Source: Guillardia theta CCMP2712 | Lineage: Eukaryota; Cryptophyceae; Pyrenomonadales; Geminigeraceae | Length of the DNA: 64,000 nucleotides | Reading direction: 5' to 3' | NCBI RefSeq assembly: GCF_000315625.1 | Contig: NW_005434647.1 | Coordinates: 385,097 to 449,096 of the forward strand | Shown: piece after piece, positions 33,484 to 44,323 of the stretch | Layout of the letters: the number at the start of each line of letters is the position of its first letter | Numbering within the stretch: the stretch's first letter is position 1 | Made by a program: the position numbers and the translations under genes | The notes under the pieces: model-generated | Told to the model about the DNA's origin: nothing | The model's database searches: none | The model's input: only the letters and a program-made list of their open reading frames with translations

Positions 33484-36161
33484 TTAAGACTCGTGACTTG
33501 ATAGAGGGTCGGATGAAGAGTTCTTGGCGACGTCACTCCACGACTCATCCCAGCGCTTCAAGTCAAACGACGACGATGAGGACGATGAGGAGGAGAGGGA
33601 GGGGCCCATGGCAAGAAGGCGGAGGGAGGAAGAGGAAAGTGAAGTCAGCACACCTCGGAGCAGAGGATCTCGCAACATCACTTACATCAGGTACCCTCGC
33701 TCCAGCTCCAGCAGCACCTGCCTGGCCGTCTAGATCGTCTGAACTTGGAGGAGGAGGAGGAGGAGGAGGAGCCTGAGGTTGCTGCCCGGCCGCCTCTGCT
33801 CTGGGCGGCTGCGAAGCAGCAGCGGCAGCAGTGCCTGTCCACCGAGCCTGCACAACCTCAACATGACGTCATCATGGACTGGCTCCACCTGCAGCCAGGT
33901 CTCGTAGTCGTCTTCCTCTCCTTCAAGGCTCTCCCTCTCCTCGCCTGCTATCCCCGTCAGGTCCCGGGGGAACTTGGAGCGAGCGGGAGGGAGACTCAAT
34001 GGATGGGGGAAGGGGGAAGGAGGTAGTGACTCACTGTAGCTCTGGGAGAAGGTCTCGCACAACTTCAAAACGATGAAACGGAGGTCGCCCATGGTCGGCA
34101 GCACAAGTCTAGCTCGCCACGTCATCCGGGCACCGCCATGACACCCGGCCTCCCCCATACCTCTGAACGCTCAGGCCCCGGTGATCTTTGGGCTCATACT
34201 TGCCATCGGCCTCTATGGCTCGAGTGAGCTCGCCGAGCCTGTAGACCTGCTGGGGAGTCAGCTGAGGAGGAGGAGGAGAGGGGAGGAGGCGCACAGAGGA
34301 TCCCTCCATCTTGGCGGTGAAGGGCGTTGTCTTCAGTCGCTGCATGACTTCCTCCTCTGCCCATCAGCCCAGGTGAGGAGAGGAGAAACAAGGAGTGATG
34401 ATGAGGGGAGAAGCAGGGGGCGAATGTGGGAGGGAGGACGAGGGAGAGTTGGAAAGGAGGAAGAGGGAAAGGGTAGGGGGGAAGGACGGATGAGTCGGAG
34501 AAGACCTTCAGCTTCCTTGACCAGCACGTAGAGCTTCGTGTCGTCGATCCACTTGATGTTGCAGCTGGTCTGGAAGAGCCTGAGGGACGAGGAGGCAGGT
34601 CATTAGCGCCCTCTTGACCGCCAGCAACAGTGAGGGCTCACGCTTGGACGTCCTTGTTGCAGACTTTCTTCCGATTCTTCGATCCTGCTGTGGAGATGAA
34701 GAAGATGCAGCCCACGACGCCCTGGATGCTGCGAGCAGGGATGGGAAATCAGCAAGAGCGAGGGGGAACCTCTGACGTCACCTCATCCTCTCCTTGTACT
34801 CTGCCGACAGCCTACAGACGTAGTTGGATACATTCCTCCTGACATACTGTGGAGGTTGTGCAGGACGGTTGATGTAGCCTGAAGGTCGACGAGGGTGAAA
34901 TTTCATCACAGCGCACCAAGCCCCACCTGTCCCGACGAGCTGCGGAAAGTCTTCTTGGACTTCCTCTACCCTCCTCCTCGCGTCATTGCCGTAGCTCGGG
35001 AAAAAATCCTCGTCGTCGTCGATGAGGAAAGGAAAGTTCTCTTCGCGTCCAACTCCAGCCATGCTGCGTTGTTGAGACCCAAAGTTTGCGGATTGCCCGG
35101 TAGGTACATTGCGATCATTTCGAAAACCCCTCTGCTGCCCCTGAAATCGATTCTCAGGTCTTCCAGTCTCCCTCTCTCGTGTCCTTCCTCCAAACACAGC
35201 CTCCATGATCGCAGCAGCCTGTTCCCTAAGGGCTGCGGGGGGGGGGGTAAGGTTCGGAGGGGGAGGAGCGCGGTAGAGACCTGTTATCCTCTCTGTCGGA
35301 TCGTTCAATCTCTCCTTGAATTCGAAGACTTCCTTCACTCCGACCTTCTTGAGCCGGCATGCGGCAAGGTGCCGGTCAAGAGCTTCGCAGTCCTCCTTAG
35401 TGATGGGTCGGCGGCTGATCGTTCCTTACATCAGCTTCCAGTGCAAGTGAGGTACAGCCGTTTCTCACCTGACTGGGTGAGTGAAGGTTCCCGAAGACAC
35501 GAGGTAGTTGGCGAGGATCTGGGGGTCGAACCAAACCTAGAGGCTTTCGTGAGTCCCTTCCGGCCCTCGTGAGGCAACTTCACCGAGATGTCATCGTTGG
35601 CCTTGAGATCGAACGGTTCATATCTCAGCTGGCCGATAGGCTCTAGCGAAATCGGGTCGTCTTCCTGTAGAATCTTCCACCACTTCCTCCGCTTGTCGTT
35701 GTTGTGCTTCGAGATGTTTTCCTTCATGTTCAAGGTGGATTTCTGCAGAATAGGAAAGTTTTAATCTGGTTAATGGCGGAGACTCGTCAAACCTTGTCCT
35801 CCTTAAGTTGATTGTCTTGAGGTCCCTTCTGCCGTCTTGCCCCTTGTCAAAAATCTCATGATCCAACTCAACGATTCCTGCGCATGCTTACCCTGCTTCT
35901 TGGATTGTTTGTCATGATCATTAGCATTAGGAAGCGATTCCTGGACATCAAATCAGACTGTCTGTCCATGATGTCTCGTATATCACGTACATAAGTTCCT
36001 TTGGCACTCTCCTCCTCTTCTTCTACCCTCCTGTTGCTTCTCTTTTCCTTCCCTTCACCCTGCGCATCGTCGCTTGCCGCTTCAGGCCTTGTGCGACGCT
36101 GCTGCTGCTGCTGCTGAGGCTTGTTGCGTTTGTTCTTCTTGCTCTGAGTGGAGCCGGGCAT
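33484..36161 (-). CDS. RING/U-box-like protein with FPxL motifs
   Basis: Minus strand, start ATG 36161 (MPGSTQSKKNKRNK then poly-Gln), stop at 33484 after SSDPLSSHES. A conserved-looking module (about 35350-35720) reads KWWKILQEDDPISLEPIGQL, PFDL, then DPQILANYLVSSGTFTHP and SRRPITKEDCEALDRHLAAC. The DPISLEPI...F.HP..R..I...DC..LD pattern resembles a U-box or modified RING without the usual Cys array. Downstream are two FPxL-type motifs (ENFPFL, EDFPQL) like those in Z598/Hel2-type ubiquitin ligases, and C-terminal segments NIKWIDDTKLYVLV and LTPQQVYRLGELTRAIEADG. Role in ubiquitin transfer or RNA-associated quality control is a guess from motifs. Its start codon is only 6 bp from that of the plus-strand gene. 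Confidence 0.6.
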
Positions 36162-36167
36162 GGCTAC

Positions 36168-36859
36168 ATGAGCTGGTCCACAGGCCAGCACGGCCTCATC
36201 CTGCAGGGCGACATGCGGAACGAACTCTGGCGCATCAACTCGCCATGGGACGAGCGAGCTTGCGAGAAAAGCGTCCCCGACATGCGGTTGAGAATCTGCG
36301 AGCTCATGTCAGCACAGCAAGGTGAGCGCATGCTTCATGACTTGGAGCGTTGGCAAGGTTCACACCTGAGGGCATGTGATGAGTCTCTGTAGCAGAGGCA
36401 CCTGCTGGATCTGGAACAATGCATCTCAGTGAGCAGTTAGCAGTTGAAAGGGGCGGGGCGGGGTGCCAGGAAAGGGGAAACGGGGAGGAGTAATCAGTCT
36501 CGTCGTCAATCAGGGTCAAGGGAGACTAGAAGGAGCACCGTTCACGCTGACGGGTCTGCTCTTCTCTGTTCTCGGTTTGTGTCTCCTCCTCACAGGTCTC
36601 GACGCCTTCGCCTCCTGTACAACCATCCATCACCTCCTCCCTTCCTGAACCTGAACTACCGCGGCAGACGGCTGAGCCGCATCAGCAGAGGGTTTGTCTT
36701 GAGACGGTGCATGCGAGGGAGCGGAAGGTCCTGCCGAGTCTGCTTGCTGCTGTGCCTGAGACCATTGTCAACGTGGACGGCTATGGCAGTATTAGTAGAC
36801 TCACTGGCGGGGCTCCGCTTCCATGGCTGCTCAGAGTGCAAGGTGTCAACGAAGCATGA
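36168..36859 (+). CDS. Hypothetical protein, divergent from the RING/U-box-like gene
   Basis: Exon 1 (36168-36321) encodes MSWSTGQHGLILQGDMRNEL...LRICELMSAQQ and ends at a good donor (GGTGAGCG). A second exon at 36393-36428 (AEAPAGSGTMHL) fits in phase. A later exon (from about 36597) reads STPSPPVQPSITSSLPEPEL...VHARERKVLPSLLAAVPET...LPWLLRVQGVNEA-stop (36857-36859). It looks coding, but I could not join it in phase with simple GT-AG sites; an alternative frame would stop at 36648. No family recognised. The start may lie further downstream (ATG about 36213). Confidence 0.4.
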
Positions 36860-37902
36860 AGAGAAGAGGAGGAAGGAGAAGGCTCATCACCTGCTGGCTT
36901 CCTCAGTTTGTTGCCCTGCAGGATGATCCGCCTTCTTTCGGGGCCGCCTGAAGAACCTGGGCCTGAAAGCAAAGCAAAGCAATATCATCATTTCAGGCAC
37001 CGAACGCCTCTCTGTTGCAGTTGAACTGTCAAGCAAAGGCTAGCGATCTAATCTCATTGATTTACATTGAATGCAGATTAGAGACCATCAAGGTTCTATT
37101 TCATTTTCCATCTGAACCCCCCGAAATTCCTGAATGTCTGCCACATTGCTCCTGTTCATATCACCGCTACGTCTATCACTTGATGTCCTAAGACCGACTA
37201 AGTGTCTCGTCTACAACATCATCATGGTTGGTCTCATATCATCATCATCATCATCATCATCATCCTCTCCTGTCTACATCTTGGTTGCATGCTCCGCACC
37301 TGCTATCTGCCATGGCGAGTCCCAGACAGAAAACTCTTCTACGACGGGTGTGATTCCAGACAGGGAAGGGTGGGGTACAAAGACGCTAAATCAGAGGGGT
37401 CAGGGAGTAAAGCTGCATTATTCCATAGGGGTGGGGTGTTGGTTTTCTGGATGGGTACTTTGGAAGTAGAAAGAGGGGGTAAGTTAGATAAGGATTTTGG
37501 GGGGTATAGGGTATGATTGGAGGTAATCCTCTAGATCAAAAGTGGGGTCATTAGATGATAATTGGTGGGTAGGGGTAAACAATGGTGGGGTGCTGATGTG
37601 TGTTGGGGGGTAATCTCCTGCGCACATGCGAGTGATAACAGAAAATAGGGGGTGGGGTTTGACCTACCTGGTAGGGTAGGGTGGTATAGAATACCATCGG
37701 GGGGCTGGGTAACCAATTCTAAAAGTGGGTAGGGTATCATCAGCACCCGTGTACTGATGTAGAAAGGATGCTTCGTTGGACCGGTTAATATGAAAAATTG
37801 ATCAGGGTAAGAAGTGGGTACTTCAAACTAAAGGGTGGGGTCAGCCACCCCCCATAGAGAAGAAGAAAGTGGATGGGTGGGTTGTTCGCGGCCTCGAGTA
37901 GG
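36860..37902. promoter_or_regulatory. Upstream region of the SAP-protein gene with GGGGTA tract and (ATC)n
   Basis: Contains a (CAT)n/(ATC)n run at about 37240-37263. From about 37365 to 37850 a dense G-rich tract follows (GGGTGGGGTAC, GAGGGGTCAGGGAG, TAGGGGTGGGGTG, GGGGGGTATAGGG, GGTAGGGTAGGGTGG), ending about 50 bp before the start codon. No convincing gene. Confidence 0.5.
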
Positions 37903-39276
37903 ATGGCGCGGACAGCGATGGTGGCCACCCTAGGAGCGGCGACGCTGATATGCTCGTGGTCCTTCCCTCTCCCGCCCTCCCACCTTCCTCTGTCGCTGTC
38001 GTCATCGTCCCACTTGTCTGCTCCTCTCTCCCGCTCCTCACTTGTTGCTGCTCGCTACCCTGTTTCCCTGTCGCGCCTTTCCGCCCCCCAGTCGTACCTC
38101 CTCACACCAGTCCAATTGTCCTCCGCCGATCACCACAGCACGGGCATTCTCTCTTTGAGATCACGAGTAGATGGCCCCTTGAGCTCTGGAGCGTTCGGCG
38201 ACCAAAGTTCGAGCAAAAGTCACGGAAGCTTTCTCAGACAGCGATCTGTGCGAAGGATCGGTGTTCAAGTAAGATCCGGAGGGCCATATGTCGGAGAGAA
38301 GATGGGAGAGAACGAGATTCTGTTTGATGAGGAAGATTTGAAGAGGATGAAGGTGCCTGATCTCAAAGAGCTCTGCGGCAAGTATGGCCTGTTGAAAACA
38401 GGGAAGAAGCAGGAGCTGATCGACCGCCTGATGGAGTATCAGATGGAGCTGATGGATTCGGACGGCGATGGCCCAATGGCTAATGTAGGAAACGATGACG
38501 ACGAGGATGCGGAGACGTTCTACTCGTCTGTCGGTGAAGGGGGCGGAGAGCAGGAGAATGTTCTGATGGGGGAAGAGGAGATCATGGCGCAGCAGCGGTC
38601 CAACATAGCACGGGCAACAGGAATGATCGTGAAGACGATGGGGAAGCTGGAGGAGGGGAGCGAGAGATTCATCACTCAGACTCGAACTGGTAACTGCTGG
38701 CATGGACTGTTCTTTGAGATCGAGGCGAAGAGCAAGGGAGTGACGATCACTTCGATCAACACTGCCAGCTCTCCTGAGCATTTCGGTCCCATCCGAGAGG
38801 ACAAGATGAATGTCTGGTTCTACACGTGCGAAGGAAGCTGCAAAGACAAGGAATTAGATCCGAGTGCTTGGACGATGATAGGTGAAGAGAGAGGAATACA
38901 ATTGCCAACTGTTTCTTATGGAGACTTGGAGGTCTACTTGCTTTTTCCTTTCCTTAACCATGTTCTCACCCGCTCCTTCAGGCTTCTTATGGACCTTTGC
39001 CCATGGGCAAAGAAATCTTTATCCCGCCGAACAGTGTCCGAAGTTTTTGCGTGTTTTGTAGCAGTTGGCGTGGGGTTGTTCTTCGAGCGAATTTGGGGTC
39101 GCCGCAAGGATTTGAGAGAGGTGCGACAGCAAGTTCGTCGAGCTAGCTTGTCCTCTGATCTGATGGTGGCAGGGCAAGTGACCGACGAGGATGATCACAT
39201 CAGACTTCGCGCTGGATACCTGCCCAAGAACGACGCAAGTTACGAGGACACGATGTACGAATCTCTCGTTGCCTGA
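37903..39276 (+). CDS. SAP-domain protein with plastid-type presequence
   Basis: CDS join(37903..38931,38982..39120,39173..39276), 423 residues; both introns (50 and 52 nt) keep frame. The start MARTAMVATLGAATLICSWS is followed by FPLPPSHLPLSLSSSS: signal peptide, Phe, Ser/Pro/Leu-rich transit region. An in-frame ATG 30 bp upstream is an alternative start. Around residues 145-180 lies a SAP motif (LKRMKVPDLKELCGKYGLLK, GKKQELIDRLMEY), usually DNA- or RNA-binding. The C-terminal half (GNCWHGLFFEIEAKSKGVTI, NVWFYTCEGSC, SYGPLPMGKEIFIPPNSVRS, VTDEDDHIRLRAGYLPKND) looks like a beta-rich domain I cannot name. A nucleoid or RNA role in the plastid is possible but inferred. Confidence 0.72.
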   Translation: MARTAMVATLGAATLICSWSFPLPPSHLPLSLSSSSHLSAPLSRSSLVAARYPVSLSRLSAPQSYLLTPVQLSSADHHSTGILSLRSRVDGPLSSGAFGDQSSSKSHGSFLRQRSVRRIGVQVRSGGPYVGEKMGENEILFDEEDLKRMKVPDLKELCGKYGLLKTGKKQELIDRLMEYQMELMDSDGDGPMANVGNDDDEDAETFYSSVGEGGGEQENVLMGEEEIMAQQRSNIARATGMIVKTMGKLEEGSERFITQTRTGNCWHGLFFEIEAKSKGVTITSINTASSPEHFGPIREDKMNVWFYTCEGSCKDKELDPSAWTMIGEERGIQLPTVSYGDLEVYLLFPFLNHVLTRSFRLLMDLCPWAKKSLSRRTVSEVFACFVAVGVGLFFERIWGRRKDLREVRQQVRRASLSSDLMVAGQVTDEDDHIRLRAGYLPKNDASYEDTMYESLVA

Positions 39277-39824
39277 CCTGTAGTTCTGTGGAAGATGAAC
39301 TCCAGTGTGGATGGTGCGAGAATGCTTACAGCCTGTTTCAGGTTCATGGAAGTATACGAGCCGAAAATGGCTAACGCATTTGTCGGTGCGATTGAGGTGA
39401 AACTGTTGCATGCTATTTTGCTAATTCTCACCATAGCACTTTATACAGTACAAAGTCGCAGACTAGTAGGCAGGATTGTTATTTTTCATTCGGGTTGCCT
39501 GTGAGAAACGAGGTACAAAGGTTGGCGAGGAGGTGTCAACAGTTGGAAGTTTTCGACTTGAAACCATTAAAATTTGAACGAAATGTAAAGTCGGGGCCGG
39601 AGTAACAAACGGGGCAAGCTGCCAACGGAGCTGGGAGTGGCAGTTGCGTGATACAAGCTCGAGTGCGAGTCAACTTCGTTCCTGACGCTCCATGACCAAG
39701 GCAGATTAATCTGCTCATTATGAAAACACAGGCAACATCTTGAGCTTGCACAGGATATCTTTTATGCTATTTGTTTTGCAGAAGGTTTGAAATCAATATT
39801 AACAACTACAGCGCGGTCATCCAT
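39277..39824. other. Convergent intergenic region
   Basis: AT-richer sequence between two gene 3' ends. It holds no G-rich tract, no GC island and no credible ORF, so presumably 3' UTRs and polyadenylation signals. Confidence 0.4.
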
Positions 39825-41168
39825 TCATGGAGCAGGCCCTTTGAAGTCCCAATCGTTGAACATGGTGGCGGCAGTGAGGGTATGCACCCAGGGGATGATG
39901 GGCTCGGAATAATCGTAACCGAGGTAAATGATCCTCCCCTGTCCCATGGGGATCTCGAAAACTACCGACACGTCCTCAGCCTCGTAGTAGCTGATGGCGT
40001 TCGGGGGGAGGGAGGAGAGCTGGACGCCAGTGACGGAGGTCTCCGGACCAGGCAGAGAGACAGGAAGAGCAGCAAAAGGAGTGTTGGCCCTCTGCGCAGA
40101 CTGAGCCTCGTAAGGGCCGTCGACCCATCCCGGCTCAAGCTCAAACCCACCATCGACGCTAGCGATGTTCTGATTGATGAACCTGTTCGAAGAGGTGTAA
40201 GAAAGAAGGCAGAAAGAAGGCAAGACGTGTTGATATCAAACTCACAAGATTGAAGATGTCCCTCCGCACACTACCAGCGTGTTATAACCTTCCTTCAGGT
40301 AACGATATAGCCTGTAGACGCCCTTGTCGTCCAAGACAGGCCCAGCACCATTAGAGAGAGGAGGGATCACGAGGGTAGAGCATGCATTGCGATAGAAGAA
40401 GCGGAACTGCGCCCCGTCAAAGTCCCCGATATAGCTGTTCCCTTGCATTCCACGTTGGCATGAACGCAGGTCGCACGACCCACCAAACGCAAGCTTCAGT
40501 CCAAGAATCTTGCGAACAAGGTTTCCATTCCCAACTGAGTTCACCCCCGGGCCTGAGAACATGGTGAGCCGCTGCACGTAGGGAGGTCCACGATCGTAGC
40601 GCCATACTCCATCCTGCCCTTTCCCCCCAATGAGTTGGTCGTGCGACCAGTTTGGATACTCCAGCGCCAGATTGTGCGTGGCCTCTTCCAACCTTCTCTT
40701 CGCAAGCGCAACCTCTTCATCCGAGAACTTGTTGAGCTTGAAGCAAGCAGGCAGCTCCGACTGCTTCTCCATCATCGCATACTTCCTCAGCCTCTCCTTG
40801 GATGGTTCATTGAGCTCCCACTTCGGCTGCTCGACGTACACGACCTCCTTGGGCTGCTCAGGTGCCGCTCCCTCCTGCTGTGCCTCGTTCAACTGCGGAC
40901 GGTCTTGACGCTTGAGACCATTCATCAGAGTCACTGCTTTTGTGAGCAAGGAGTTGATTCTGTCCATCTTGGACTGATCACCGACCTGCCCCTGGTTCTG
41001 TTGAATCATGTCATGCAGATAACCTTCGTCCCAGTTCTCTTCCTGTTGAACGAGCTGTGTGCGGGGAGCCTGAGTATCGATGCTCCTCTTCACCTGGAGG
41101 AGGACGAGAAGCGACATGGCAAAGAGCGCCATCGCCCCCTTGAGCACCACCCCCTCCCGCAGTGCCAT
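39825..41168 (-). CDS. Signal-anchored (type II membrane) protein of unknown function
   Basis: CDS complement(join(39825..40182,40246..41168)), 426 residues; the 63-nt intron joins SIL to FINQNIASVDGGF in frame. The N-terminus (MALREGVVLKGAMALFAMSL, LVLLQVKRS) is a signal anchor. A Gln/Glu-rich stem of about 100 residues follows, then a globular part (DQLIGGKGQDGVWRYDRGPP, MFSGPGVNSVGNGNLVRKIL, NTLVVCGG, VFEIPMGQGRIIYLGYDYSE). The fold of the C-terminal half, with VVCGG and GRIIYLGYDY, hints at a flavodoxin/class I amidotransferase-like domain, but I see no catalytic triad. The topology suggests a Golgi or ER-lumen protein. GC-rich island C lies directly upstream. Confidence 0.65.
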
Positions 41169-41214
41169 GGCGCACGGCTCTTCAGACTCTCCGTTATGCA
41201 CGCTACAATTTCTG

Positions 41215-41560
41215 TAACGATCACTTTTCGCAGTCGGACTCCCGGCCGCGCTGCCGGGCCAGCGCGGCCCGCCCGGCGGCCCGGCCCGGCCCGGTACGGT
41301 AAGTGAACTTCGGAACGCCGCCGCTAGTAAATCAGTGTGACTGAACTGGTCACGAATCAGGCAGCCTGGCGGGCAGTGTGGCGCCATCCCGCCGAGTCGG
41401 CAGTGACGCGGCAGCCGCCCGGCCGCTGACTCGGCTCTCCGGCGCTGAGGCCGCCGCCGGGCCCCCGGGAGTGCCACCGGCGTGGCCGCGTGACTCGTGA
41501 CGGACGCCATGGTGATCGGACGCCGGGCCCGGGCACAGTGTACCCCCCGCGGTGGCCGCA
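41215..41560. repeat. GC-rich island, copy C
   Basis: A block made of CCGG/GGCCC words with interspersed GTGACT/GACTCG/GTCACG, the same composition as copies A, B, D and E. It begins about 50 bp upstream of the start codon at 41168. The minus-strand frame of that gene runs through it only because stop codons are rare in GC-rich DNA. I found no tail like that of copies A and B. Confidence 0.5.
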
Positions 41561-42166
41561 TACTATGATAATGTCACAGTCACTCGGATGGCAGACCTGC
41601 TCGGGCAGCGCCGCATTGCCACGGTCAGGCTTGAACAGCCGTCTCATGTGAGCGGTGAGGTCTTTCTTTACCGTCAAAGTCCAGGAAGTTCAAGTGAACA
41701 AACTAGTAGATGGTTTATAATGCAGGAATTTGCTTAAGTCACTAAAATTTCACATGCCCAAGGCTTCTTTCGTACGGTGGCCGAAAGCCCAGTACGTTTT
41801 CTGCGTCTGAGCCAGCGCCTGGTGAAACTTTCACTGCTCGGTACTTCTGCCGCTCGATTTGCCACGCCCGGAAGTTAGCACGCCTTACTCCCCTGTGCGG
41901 ATAAGCTTATCGCCTTCATTGTAGAAAGTCCGATGTCTATGTCTCACAATCTGCGTATCGACAAGTTCTGGGTTACAGGAAAATCGAGACAAGAGGGCAG
42001 TGACATCACCCTGAGGGATGAAGGTGAAGCCCTCAGACCGTGAGATCGATGAGTTTCTGCTCTATGTTTCCCCATTTGTGACAGGATTTCACCCCCCTTA
42101 TATCTCTTCTTGCTCACTTCTGCATGGCATCGTCAGCTCAAGGTATGCAAACATGCACCTGATGCT
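41561..42166. other. Intergenic region without recognised feature
   Basis: Ordinary composition, no convincing ORF on either strand. It lies upstream of the membrane-protein gene and downstream of the small TM gene (tandem minus strand). Confidence 0.3.
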
Positions 42167-42528
42167 TCAATCACCTTCTTCACCTTCGCCCTGTTGCCCT
42201 TCGTTACCCTCAGCCTCGTCTTCTTGCGACTCCTCTGCCTTCACTGCAAGCCATGACTTCAGCGCCGACAATGTCATGGTGATATGACAAACCTTTCCAC
42301 GGGTAAACTGGTTTTTGATCATCCTCTCGCTGCGTGTTGGGACCTCCAAGTCGAATCTGAAAGCAATCGTCACCACGGGTTGTTCACAACGATGAGGTAG
42401 ACCATCACCTCGTCTCCGCTTCCTTCCATCCATTCCGGAGTTGGTGTAACAGCCAGCATGATGGCAAGAAGTATCAAGAGACCGCCAACGAAACCGTACG
42501 TGTAGAAGTTTTTCGAATCAAGCTTCAT
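42167..42528 (-). CDS. Small single-pass membrane protein
   Basis: Minus strand, ATG at 42528 (MKLDSKNFYTYGFVGGLLIL), a membrane helix continuing to LAIMLAV. The last exon (RFDLEVPTRSERMIKNQF, GKVCHITMTLSALKSWLAV) ends with a strongly acidic tail (EESQEDEAEGNEGQQGEGEE) and stop at 42167. The internal splice between about 42360 and 42420 (acceptor GCTTTCAG) is needed to switch frame, but its donor is ambiguous. No family recognised. Confidence 0.5.
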
Positions 42529-43343
42529 TTCTGTTCGGTCTAGCTATCTGTACACCTGAGAACGCAGAAGCTCAGGACAAACATTGCATTTACATGGATG
42601 ATTATATTACAGGTTGGAATCCTCGCTGATCGGTGGGCAAATAGAAGTTAACCCTGTTTCACGAATCAACACGGCGAAGCGGGTTGTGCACACTAAGTTG
42701 TGAATACTATCTTATTTTGCACCATATCATGTTTTCAGAGAACGACCTAACGCATAATTATGACTTTGAGTTCATTGTTGTGCCTGATCTTGTATGACTC
42801 GATTCGGTGTTTGACTAAAACTCTTCACCAAAAGTTTCTTCTCAAGTACCAGGATGTCTAGAGGGTAGTCGACACGTTTCGTCATGGAAAGCATCAGGCG
42901 TGTTGCAAGTCTAAGGAGCAACATAATGACAAAAGTATCAAGAATCATGCAATGTTGCTCTTTTCCTTTGCTAATCGTGCTGCCATCGCTCCCTAACTCG
43001 CACTGCTGTTTCTGGCTACAACCCGCCGACATGTCTCGCCCCTTCGTGTTTCCGTTGCATTTGTAACGACACAGCGGTCAGTCATTGCCCACCCCTGCTA
43101 TCACCATAGTTTTACATGGTCCTTTGATCCACCGGTGCTGTTGAAATACCCTGAAAAATTCAAACAAAAATACCAGGTAGGGGTCTATTCATTACCCCTT
43201 ATTTTCAATATCAGTAAACGGGGTTACATTCCTATGACCGGTGATATCAATCACCCCATGTATTGAAGACAAAGATGGGGGTAGGGGGTGAAGGAGAAAA
43301 AAGGATCTGGGGAGCGCGTGCAGCCGACCTTAGAGCGCTGGCC
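42529..43343. promoter_or_regulatory. Divergent region upstream of the ribosomal P2 gene
   Basis: Mostly AT-richer sequence. At 43175-43290 there is a short set of GTAGGGGTC, ATTACCCCTT, AACGGGGTTAC, ATCACCCCAT and GGGGGTAGGGGG words close to the P2 start. The ORFs at 42772-43032(-) and 42884-43066(+) overlap each other and show no family features. Confidence 0.4.
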
Positions 43344-43546
43344 ATGAAGCACGTAGCGGCCTACATGCTGTGCGTCCTCGGCGGCAACGCCAACCCCTCT
43401 GCCGCCGACGTCAAGAAGGTTCTCCAGGCAGCAGAGGCCAACATCGATGATGGAGCCATTGACAAGATCGTCGAGTCTCTCGGGGGAAAGAGCGCTGAGG
43501 AGGTGGAGGCATTGATTAAGGATGGCAAGGGAAAGATGGGCAGTGT

Positions 43547-43586
<40 letters not shown>

Positions 43587-43827
43587 GCACCGGCGGCGGC
43601 AGCAGCTAGCGCAGGTAAATTGATATGTCTACAACAAGAAACGAGCTGTTGTGTGATGTTTATTTGACGATCTTGCTTGGTCTCTTTGCCTTGCCCTTCG
43701 GGATGTTGTAACTTTCTTTTTATTCGGCTGACTTGAAGGCATTTCAGGTGGTGGTGGAGGTGCTAAGAAGGCACCTGAGCCAGAGCCAGAGGAGGAGGAG
43801 GATATGGGCTTCTCACTTTTCGATTAA
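43344..43827 (+). CDS. RPLP2: 60S acidic ribosomal protein P2
   Basis: CDS join(43344..43614,43748..43827), 116 residues. The start MKHVAAYMLCVLGGNANPSA, VKKVLQAAEANIDD and IDKIVESLGGKSAEEVEALI are the P2 dimerisation domain. The flexible hinge contains 12 consecutive Gly encoded by GGC repeats, then an Ala stretch. The conserved end is EEEEDMGFSLFD, the motif that binds elongation factors. The intron of 133 nt splits the Ala/Gly hinge. An ATG further upstream in the same frame (ORF from 43263) is unlikely to be used, because P2 proteins begin at this Met. Confidence 0.95.
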
Positions 43828-44323
43828 GGGTAACGATTTTATTGGTAACAATGAATTCCTCAAAACTCGAGCTGGATGACGGGAGGTTCAAGTTGGAGCG
43901 GAAACAGCCACCGGGGAGAGGACGGCATCAGGGATTCGCTTCTTGCAACAGACTGATGATTAACAGCTGGTTTTACTTTGAATCGAAAGAGGATGGGAAC
44001 TCCTGGAAAGGAGCTTGCCTTGGAACGGCGATGGCAGGAAACGAGATGAGGACGGGACAACGCATCCTTCGCTTAGCTCTGAAACTGGCAGCAGTTGCGA
44101 TACGGTCTTGGTATCAGTTGTGTAGAACATCGTGTAGCACGTGCGCAGGGAGTGGCTCCATTGACTGTAGGGCAGATGGCAGCGAGCCGATGGGATGTAA
44201 GACAGACATTTGGTTTGTGTGTGCCCTAAGGTTGTATCTGAGCAATCATCTTGTGGAGCAAACAGCGTGTAGATACGGAGAATGATTCTGAGAGGTGGGA
44301 TTTATGTTCGATAGTTTACAAGA
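43828..44323. other. Convergent region with a 147-codon ORF of doubtful status
   Basis: Between the P2 stop and the stop of the 76-aa gene. A plus-strand ORF (43842-44285) is open for 147 codons, but it has no recognisable domain and starts 15 bp after the P2 stop. It is more likely 3' UTR. Confidence 0.25.

Noticed and set aside
40635-41306. 223-codon plus-strand ORF
   Set aside because: Antisense shadow of the signal-anchored protein gene at 39825-41168.
43842-44285. 147-codon plus-strand ORF right after ribosomal protein P2
   Set aside because: Starts 15 bp after the P2 stop in a convergent region and has no family features. 3' UTR is more likely.
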